Source: Calliopum simillimum (Eukaryota > Arthropoda > Insecta > Diptera > Lauxaniidae). From it: a stretch of DNA of 64,000 nt. The notes below the pieces were generated by a model. That model was not told the origin of the DNA, made no database searches, and worked only from the letters and a program-made list of their open reading frames with translations. The position numbers were made by a program, and so were the translations under genes. The stretch lies in NCBI GenBank assembly GCA_951812925.1, contig OX638372.1, positions 45,010,245 through 45,074,244 on the forward strand, in the 5' to 3' direction. Below are positions 56,641 to 64,000 of this stretch, piece after piece (the stretch's first letter is position 1; each line of letters starts with the position of its first letter).

Positions 56641-57266
56641 CTATTGATTCTGAATCAAAATCCGACAAAAAAAAATCATACAATTCATCCCTACAAAGAT
56701 TCCTCAAATTGTTGAAGTTATAGCGAATCTAGAACCACAGTACTAAATTTGAAAAACAGGATGTTTCAAAAGCAAAAATCGCCTCTTAAAACCATGCAAT
56801 ATTTTTTTGTTTAGCAATCGACAATCAGTATGCAAATAAATAAATAAAAGAATCTTGCATAGTTTTAGGGGGCGATTTTCGTTTTCGAAACATCTTGTTT
56901 TTCATATTTTGTACTGAGGTTCTTTATTCGTTATAACGACGGCTTATATTCAATACACTCTATCTACAAAAACACAATTTTTCAGGAGAGCAAAAAAACT
57001 GTTTTATTCGCTATTTTTTATAGTGTTAATCAAACGAAGTACTACGATATTAATTAAAAAGAGCCACTAGATCCTTCAAATGAAAAAATTTAAAAAAACC
57101 TTAGTTATTCGCCTTATTATGGCAGATAGAGGATATTGCAATTCATATATAATATAAAATGCGTGTTCAAACAAGCAGATAGAGCCTAGTGCACAATAAT
57201 AAAAACCATTTTTATTCTGAATTATTTATTAATAGATGGTTTTTTAGCAAAAGAAAACTCAAAATA
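56641..57266. repeat. Old inverted-repeat region hit by a small MITE
   Basis: 56941-56972 ('cggcttatattcaatac', 'ctctatctac') is inverted at 58680-58715. Within the left part, 56722-56930 is a small palindromic MITE: ends 'cgaatctagaacc' and 'ggttctttattcg', with a TA-rich duplication at each side. The matching site without the insertion can be read at about 58708-58722. Confidence 0.6.
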
Positions 57267-57267
57267 G

Positions 57268-58020
57268 GTTAGGCGTCTGGCGGACTTGAGAATGCAAGAT
57301 ATGAGAACCGAAACCTGAGCTCAGATTACTATAGGTAATTATTTTTTATAGCCGTTTATTTTGAACTTTGATCTGCTTATTATGAATCTAAATTTGGTTT
57401 TTTTTTCTATCATGTAAGGATCCTGAGTTATCCTTGCTTATAGCTTGCTATATTGCTCTAAGTAGGCCTCAAAACAGTGATTTTTAGACTTCTAAGAAAA
57501 GATAACTCAGAATTCTTACATGATAGAAAAAATCCAGGTTTAGATGCATAATAAGGAAATCCCAGTTAGTGATGAGCAAAATTAGTCTTGGTCTTGATTC
57601 TTGGTCTTGGTCTCGGTATTAGACCAAGACGCTAATATCATTGCTAGACCAAGACTTCTGTGGTCTTGGTCTTGCTCAGGATTATCATGAAGACCAATAC
57701 TGCTTTTTAGTCTTTCGAATTTATAGTTAATAGGTATGTCACGCCCGTTTCAAACATAAAATCATATCTCAATTCGAAATTTGGCATCTTTGAGTCCAAG
57801 ACTTAATGACCAAGACACAATATGCTAGAACAAGACCAAGACCAAGATCATAGCAGTGGTTTGCTCACCACTAATCCCAGTTCACCATGAACTGCTATAA
57901 AAAACTATGGCGCAAGACTATAGTGGGCCTGGGCGGGGAGTAGGGTACATGTACTTTCTAGTAACTGAGCTCAGATTTAAGTTCTGATGTTTTGCATTCA
58001 CAAGTCCGTCTGGATACCGC
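57268..58020. mobile_element. Palindrome split by a hAT-like MITE
   Basis: Inner arms 57370-57440 and 57495-57560 are inverted ('ctatcatgtaag', 'tgagttatc'). Outer parts also pair: 'gcgtctggcggacttgagaa' (57269) with 'tttgcattcacaagtccgtc' (57991). The hAT-like MITE sits in the right arm. Confidence 0.68.
57567..57873. mobile_element. hAT-like MITE, 307 bp
   Basis: Ends 'tagtgatgagcaaa' and 'tttgctcaccacta', flanked by the 8-bp duplication ATCCCAGT (57559-57566 and 57874-57881). An 8-bp duplication and a TAGTGATGRGC-type end are typical of hAT elements. The interior is rich in 'cttggtcttg' and its complement. Confidence 0.88.
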
Positions 58021-58929
58021 TCTAATACCCAGTTTCTTTTGACTTGTATATACAATTGAGGAGTGGCCGTACCAAAGGGCCTAAGTACCATTTACGTGCC
58101 ATAATAATCATTAATTTGGCCGGTATAATTTTTTTGAACATAATGCCATCAATTCCACGCCATGGAGTAAATTTTTCTTGAAAACAGAAAACAATTATTA
58201 TCATTTCTAACAAAATGTCACCCGATTCAATTTTCAGATCAAGTTTAACCGATCACGCCCATTTTTGGTCCCAGATAGCCTAGTAATATTGTTTTCATCT
58301 GTACCAAATTTCATGCGTCTAGCCTTATCTGTTTGTTTACAGAAGGGCCAATCACGACTCAGCAGGGCTATAAAGGTTCAACATACAAAACTGAAAAAAT
58401 CAAGAAAATTTATTTTCGACATTTGGAGCCGATTGACGACCGTTTGTCATGACCTTGTATATAATGGCCACCCAATAAATATAATAAAATGAAAAATCTT
58501 TAATTTTTCATATGTAGATAGAGGATATTGCATTTCACAAAATCGATTGCTGTAGATGGTGAATTTCGTTATATGGAAAAAAGTAGCTCTAGAAGCAAAT
58601 TTTTCGTTTGGATTTAATATCATAGACGCCATTTGTCTCAATGAAGGTTTTACCATCAAAATCTAATTTTCGTGAAAATTGTAGATAGAGGGTATTGAAT
58701 ATAAGCCGTCGATAACTTCTTCAATTTCAACAATTTGAGAAAACTTCTTAGAGATGAATTTTATGATTTTGTATGGGCTTCAATTTTGTGAAGTGTCCTT
58801 GGCACCTTAGGGTGGTATAAACTGAGATAACGAGCACAACCAGTCGAAAAAACCATTTGAAATAAATTATTTCTATGAATGAAATATAGCTCACATCGAC
58901 ACATTTACAACGATAAGCCATACTTGATG
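58021..58929. repeat. Truncated MITE copy and degenerate repeats
   Basis: 58053-58236 is the MITE of 18875-19141 in reverse orientation without its far end. 58245-58480 has 'gatcacgcccatttttggtc'-type mini-me/DINE-like phrases. 58680-58735 is the inverted partner of 56941-56972. No gene is supported. Confidence 0.6.
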
Positions 58930-59490
58930 ATCGAAAGTCTAATGGAGGAGCAATAGGAAAAAATCATTTAAAAAAGTGCCCAAGATGTTGTTGGCCGACA
59001 GCCCCACCTTGGCCTTCTTTGGTGCACGTTCTCTAGACGAAAACCTACTATATTGATTACTTCTTGGTCTCTGTTGTCTTGTGATGGATTCATATACGGA
59101 TTGCGCTAAACTCTCCTTTGAAGTAGTCACACAGTTGCGCTTATGGTCGAATTTGAGCAGTTTCGGCACCCATGGTTTCATGTTAAATGTTGCTTAGTTG
59201 AGATGCCTGCAGTCACGCTCTTACATTTTTTGTTCATCTAATATCATTTCATGGATTTTATCGATGATTTTCGGCGAGACGACTTCTCTTGGGCGACCTA
59301 AACGCTCGGCATCACTTGTGCTGGTGCGAAACTCAGTTAACTACTTCGTAACTAAAGAAGGTGCAGAGTCTTCGTGGTATTTGTTGCGCCTTTCCTTGGC
59401 TTAGGTAAAGGTTTTTTACGCAAAAAATAATGCTTGATCAACACACAAATTCACTTTATTCCATTTTCCTTAAAATTCTCGATGTTTTCT
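58930..59490 (-). pseudogene. Mariner transposase pseudogene (irritans-like)
   Basis: Reading right to left: ICVLIKHYFLRKKP (about 59455), RKGATNTTKTLHLL, FRTSTSDAERLGRP-like residues (about 59315), IIDKIHEMILDEQKM (about 59250), then the open part from 59181 with MKPWVPKLLKFDHKRNCVTT and SKESLAQ, and finally RAPKKAKVGLSANNILGTF (about 59020). These are successive blocks of mariner transposases, from the DNA-binding region to the middle of the catalytic core. Several stops and frame changes occur. The block with the first catalytic Asp is missing or unreadable, and the C-terminal third is absent. Inactive. The subfamily is inferred from WVP and APKKAKVGLSA wording. Confidence 0.8.
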
Positions 59491-61479
59491 GCTTTCAATG
59501 GCTGTCAAACACAAAATAAATAACCCAGCTCACTCAAAATTTTACAGTGGTCTGTCAATAGATGACAGTTGAAGGGAGCAGTATTGGATTTGAAGTTACT
59601 GCGCTGGAAGTACAAAAAGTTCAAGAGAGAAACTTGCTTACACAGTTTTTCGAAGAAATTCTTTGTTTTGTGTTTTTATTGGCGTTACACATAAACACTA
59701 CGGTAGCTTTTAATGAAAACCAGGCTTGTTTGATCGAACTCACGTTACAGTTCCCTTAAAGGCCTAAAATAATTGTATGGTTAAAATTTCCACTATTATA
59801 TTTTTCAAGTGAAATCATTTTCGCAACGAATAAATAAAATCACATGTATGCACTACATGCACATTGAAAGCTTTGAACACATTTTCCAGTAATTTAACGC
59901 ATCAATAATGAAAGAAGCAGAAGCAAAAAATAAAAATCCATAAACAACATTCATATAACACCCACTCGTGCGCGTAAAGTTCAAATACGCTTCAACACGT
60001 AATAATTGTCAAAATGACAGACACACACACAGACATACATAAACAAGCAGGTAAAAAAGTATTGAAAGCTGACATGACTGCTATGCCAACACACGGTTAT
60101 GCAATGAAAACGCAAGCAAACTCTTTTATAATGACGACTTTGATGACGATATGGTGTCGCGCACACAGGAAATCAAATATTTTGCATGTATCGTGTACTG
60201 TAGGTCAAAGGTTGATGTGTGGGGGTGTGTGTGTGTCGTATGCGTGTAAGTGGCGTATCATGTAATTTCGTTTGCACCTACATATTAGTTAGTGAATGGC
60301 TTTGCACCACCATTGCAGCCTAAAAGCACACAGCAATCTTTTGACAAAACTAAAAAAGAGAACTTCATAAAGTGCACTATTATGGCAGCAGACATATGTA
60401 CATAGTAATAGCTGATATTTCACTATTCTAATGCACATTTTTAAGAAGAAAAAAAAGGTATTTTTTTGACATAAAAAGTAAATTTTTTCATTAAAATAAA
60501 TAGCATTATTTTTGTTTCAAAAGGTAAAAAATGAAATTTAAGCCGAAATTTTTTCAATTCCCATAACAAAATTGAAATTGCGGCTCGGTTAAAATGAAAA
60601 AAAAAAAAAAAACACCATAACAAATTTAATTAACTTTAAACCGCCCGCTTTGGCTTTCCGTCGCCTGGTGATTTAAGCTCGATAGCAATTTATGTCTGAA
60701 TTTACCTCTTTTTTTTAACAGAAATTCAATTAAAAATAAATTTAATTAAAATTTTTTTGTTGTCAAGTACACCAACCTTTATTGTTTTTATAAAAATCGT
60801 TCAATTCCTACGTTGAGTGCACAATTACCTGGAAATAAAATCAAAACAAAGAAAAACTTTTCAATTCAGTTCAAATTTAATATGAGGAAAAATGTTACTG
60901 AAATATAAAAAATGGAAAATTATTTAAAAATTAAATTTCGTAATTCATCAACATTACTTTGAAGTTGTGTAAACTTTATTTTAATAATTAAAAAATAACA
61001 ACTGAATGGTTGTAACGAGAGCATAATTAACATCTACCATGCACCTTAGCATGTCATGTGATTGTACTCATATTACCTTAATTAAAAAAGTCATAAGAAA
61101 TGTATCCAAGACATGTAGCGTTGACATCATAATATGTATGTATGTTTCTTGTGAACTTTTTATGTAACGATTCTATCTGTAAGCTTGAAGTGATGGATGT
61201 GATGGAAGATAAGTATGAAAACTATGCCCAGGTAGGCAATGGTTGCGTGAATAATTCGCCCACGCACAGCCCCAAATTTCTTGAGTTTTGCGGAGCTTAA
61301 TTGTTTGAACTTGTAATATAAGTTGCCGGAAATAACGCTATATATTGGAAATAACGCCAGAAAATTTTTTGAAAATAACGCCAGAAAAATCTACATACAA
61401 AATTCTTTCGTTATTTCCATCATTCTCGCGACCATTGCCTTCTTGGCCATAGTTTTTATACTTATCTGAAAGCTCATAC
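59491..61479. other. Noncoding DNA
   Basis: 60000-60300 has CA/GT-rich tracts. 61330-61400 contains three 'ggaaataacgccagaaaa'-like units of about 20 bp. No convincing exon. Confidence 0.4.
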
Positions 61480-61656
61480 AATTAGCTAAAACTTTGCGGT
61501 GATCCAAGAAATTTATTTTTGGAAAACTAGTCAGAAATCCAGTTTTAACCCTATAACTCCTCAGGGGTACATTTAAGACCCCCCTCAGGTGCAATTTTTT
61601 GTAAGTCTAAACTTCTATCACCTCTTAGAGGCTTCGTTACCTTTTGCAATACACCC
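61480..61656. repeat. Half copy of the 40.8-41.5 kb foldback
   Basis: 'aactcctcaggggtacattt', 'gcaattttttgtaagtctaa' and 'cttagaggcttcgttacctt' match 41390-41515. Only one arm is present, ending in 'acaccctgtata', where the next element is inserted. Confidence 0.65.
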
Positions 61657-61662
61657 TGTATA

Positions 61663-62668
61663 GTAGGCTGACCCAAAAAAACTAAAGGTGTTCCGATTTT
61701 AGGTGCTCAGCACTCAAAATGTTCGGTATGGTCTAGAAACTACGTATGTAAATTTTGGTAAAAAAATATTGAGATTTAGCACTCGTGCAAGCTCGATAAG
61801 TAGCGCTGCCTTGATCGTACGAGAATGAGGTTCTTTCAGCCCGTGGAAATTGATAAAAAAGGATTGGAACAATTTTTTTTTCTGTCCTACTTTATGTTTT
61901 CGAGGTCGCTGAAGGCAATGGCATTGCCAGTTTTTGGAAAAGATTCCAAGATTTCAAGATATTTAAGATATCTTTCGAAAAAAAAAAAAAATTTGAGATT
62001 TTTGTTAGATTAAATTGCCATTAATCATAGGAACATTTTTTATTTTTGTTTCTCGGAACGTAGTCTTGTAGCCTAGATTGTGACGAACAAAATGAGTGGT
62101 TGCACAACACTTTTTGACAAAATCTTCTCGAGATATCAGCCACAGACTGAACCGCCGTCCTGCCGTATTACCGGTCACTGGGGATATCTGCCGATTTTAC
62201 GCTATTTTCATTGAATTTTGAGATCCTACCTTGTACTTTCGACGTCGCTGGAGATGCGGGAACATTTATTTTCACGATAAAATGCAAGTGTTTTAATACA
62301 TTCAAGATATTCCTATGATAAATTTTCCTAGTGGGATTTCCAATGAAAAGCAGAACTAGCTCTAAAACCTCGACATAAATTTTCCGCTCATGATTCATCT
62401 GCAGCTAGTGATTGATGATCATCGCGGTTTTCTTCTGGAAAGGTGCCAATGTGTCCAATTGTTCCAATCCTTTTTTATCAATTTCCACGGGCTGAAAGAA
62501 CCTCATTCTCGAACGATCAAGGCAGCGCTACTTATCGAGCTTGCGCGAGTGCTAAATCTCAATATTTTTTTACCAAAATTTACATACGTAGTTTCTAGAC
62601 CATACCGAACATTTTGAGTGCTGAGCACCTAAAATCGGAACACCTTTAGTTTTTTTGGGTCAGCCTAC
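61663..62668. mobile_element. 1-kb foldback element with 6-bp duplication
   Basis: Arms 61663-61880 and about 62452-62668 are inverted with few mismatches. Ends read 'gtaggctgacccaaaaaaac' and the inverse. TGTATA lies on both sides (61657-61662 and 62669-62674). The interior (61881-62451) shows weaker inverted similarity and no intact gene. Confidence 0.87.
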
Positions 62669-62674
62669 TGTATA

Positions 62675-63049
62675 GGTATAACATAACAAAATATTACTAG
62701 GCTCGGAATCATCAAAATTTTTTACCTGGTTCTTCACGAGGAAAACCCCAATTTACATAATTTCCCGGAAAAAATGGGAGGACCCATTTTGATATGTTGT
62801 TCAGGGCAAAATTTTCTATCGATTGGTTTTATGAAGTTTAGAATAAGTGCAAGACTCACATAAATAGCCAGTATCTAATTTGTGTGGCCCATACAGGAAT
62901 TTCGAGTTTCATTGCTAAAGAATTTCCTGGCGGTATTACCATCGCCTGTGTTTCCAGTTTTCGAAAGTCTATTAGCAAGCCAAGCTCCACTTCAATTTGA
63001 TCAAATTTACGTTCCATTTCCTTCAGTTGTACTGAGTCGGACTCTTATT
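62675..63049. other. Noncoding DNA
   Basis: No recognised exon or repeat. An open frame at 62882-63127 runs into the next repeat and lacks motifs. Confidence 0.4.
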
Positions 63050-63800
63050 TTTTTTATACTCACACCCAGGGTATATTCACTTTGTCCTTCCGTTTGTAAC
63101 GCAGAGAAGGAGGCGTGGCAGATATAGAAAAGTATACATATTCTTGATCAGCGTCACCTCCTGAGTCGATATAGCCATGTCCGTCTGGCTGGCTGGCTGG
63201 CTGTGTGTGAAAATACATTTTTTTGGGAAAACTAAGCAAGATAATTCAATGAAATTTGGAACACAGCCTCCGTCGTCAAAGTTAGCTCGGGGGATTGAAA
63301 ATGAGCAAAATCGGTCAACGGACACGCCTACCGCCCATACCATAAATATCTTCAAAATGCAAATTTTGGAGTTTTTTTCACAACAATGCAACCAAAATAC
63401 ACATAAATACTACGAAATGTCAGCGCAAGCTCTGAGCAAAAACTGGTCGAATTCGGACAAGAGGGCGTGGCACCTCTCATATAAGCAAAAGCTTCAAAAC
63501 GCTATACTGAAAGCGTTTTTAGAGATAATCGAACTAGATTTGACTCAGACACTAAAAACTATAAATGCAAGCTTTAAGCTAAAATTGGATAAAATTGGAC
63601 AAGAGGGCAAAAGCTATTCTGGAAACATTTTTTCAGATAATCCAACCAAATTTCACTTAAATACTAAGAACTATAAAAGCAAACACTGAGAAAAACCTGA
63701 ATTCGGAGGGCGTGGCACCTCCCACATTAGCAAAATTTTCAAAATACTACTGTGTAGGGTATTTTATGTTTGGCCAGGCCAAAGGTTACACCCTTACTAG
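63050..63800 (+). mobile_element. Mini-me/DINE-1-like repeat
   Basis: Starts with 'tatactcacacccagggtat' and 'ttcactttgtccttccgttt', then a core 'tattcttgatcagcgtcacc' ... 'gagtcgatatagccatgtcc' followed by a (TGGC)n-type tract at 63183-63206. A conserved core ending in a tetranucleotide microsatellite is the described layout of mini-me elements of Diptera, later linked to DINE-1/Helitron-like repeats. 'gggcgtggcacctcccacat' and 'ggtattttatgtttggccag' mark the right end. The frame at 63177-63689 reflects the repeat and is not a gene. Confidence 0.75.
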
Positions 63801-64000
63801 TTATATATTTAAGTCTATTTTCTGGTTTAATATTTCTTAACAATGCTCGCCTGGTTTTATTTTTGTTTTCTTTAAAGGTTGTTGGGGCTTAACTCTACCA
63901 GAGCACTTTGTGCTTTAGTGCTTTTTTGATGTTTGTAGCATTATTTTATAGACATTAGGACATTTTTTTATTAATGGTTTTTGCTAATTGGGGTCTTGTA
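63801..64000. other. Noncoding DNA to window edge
   Basis: T-rich, without recognised features. Confidence 0.4.

Noticed and set aside
63177..63689. 170-codon plus-strand frame
   Set aside because: It coincides with the mini-me/DINE-like repeat and its reverse counterpart at 10.7-11.9 kb does not keep the frame.

Overview
The window looks like nuclear DNA of a higher fly (Schizophora; a tephritid-type fruit fly is plausible but unproven). It is strongly AT-rich, almost free of host coding sequence, and full of Tc1/mariner relics, mini-me/DINE-1-like repeats, MITEs, non-LTR retrotransposon fragments and palindromic foldback elements. There are no operons, rRNA genes or CRISPR arrays. Most of the open frames are chance frames in AT-rich or simple-repeat DNA.

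Host gene: a probable 5' UTR exon on the + strand ends at a splice donor at 18011. A convincing 179-bp internal coding exon lies at 29056-29234 (strong acceptor, perfect donor, 59 open codons). I do not recognise its product. No start codon joins these two exons in frame, so at least one exon is missing from this picture. If they belong to one gene, the first intron is about 11 kb and the next exceeds 34 kb, so most of the window would be intron.

Layout: 1-900 is an uninterrupted Tc1/mariner-type transposase running off the left edge. 2.8-16.4 kb holds foldbacks at 2854, 9761 and 14131, a mini-me/DINE-like repeat, a 121-bp tandem array and a dead transposase. 17.4-18.0 kb is the 5' exon. 18.8-28.7 kb carries a MITE inserted in a 24-bp array, a piggyBac-like element with TTAA duplications, a 3-kb element with long inverted arms, a TA-flanked element, a foldback with tRNA-like arms and a further TIR element. 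29.6-30.8 kb is an intronic tandem array with higher-order structure. 32.7-46 kb has further palindromes, a second dead transposase and a LINE relic that was itself invaded by two elements. 46.6-50.1 kb holds MITEs, a 17-bp minisatellite and a LINE insertion with a clean target duplication. 51.9-52.7 kb is an 0.8-kb hexanucleotide array. 53.4-55.5 kb is a 2.1-kb palindrome with nearly identical arms. 56-63.8 kb has a mariner pseudogene, a hAT-like MITE, a 1-kb foldback with a 6-bp duplication and another mini-me-like repeat.

The main result is a dense set of large inverted-repeat elements, several with internal tandem repeats or telling insertion histories. All calls come from reading the sequence; family names rest on motifs, termini and target duplications, without database searches.
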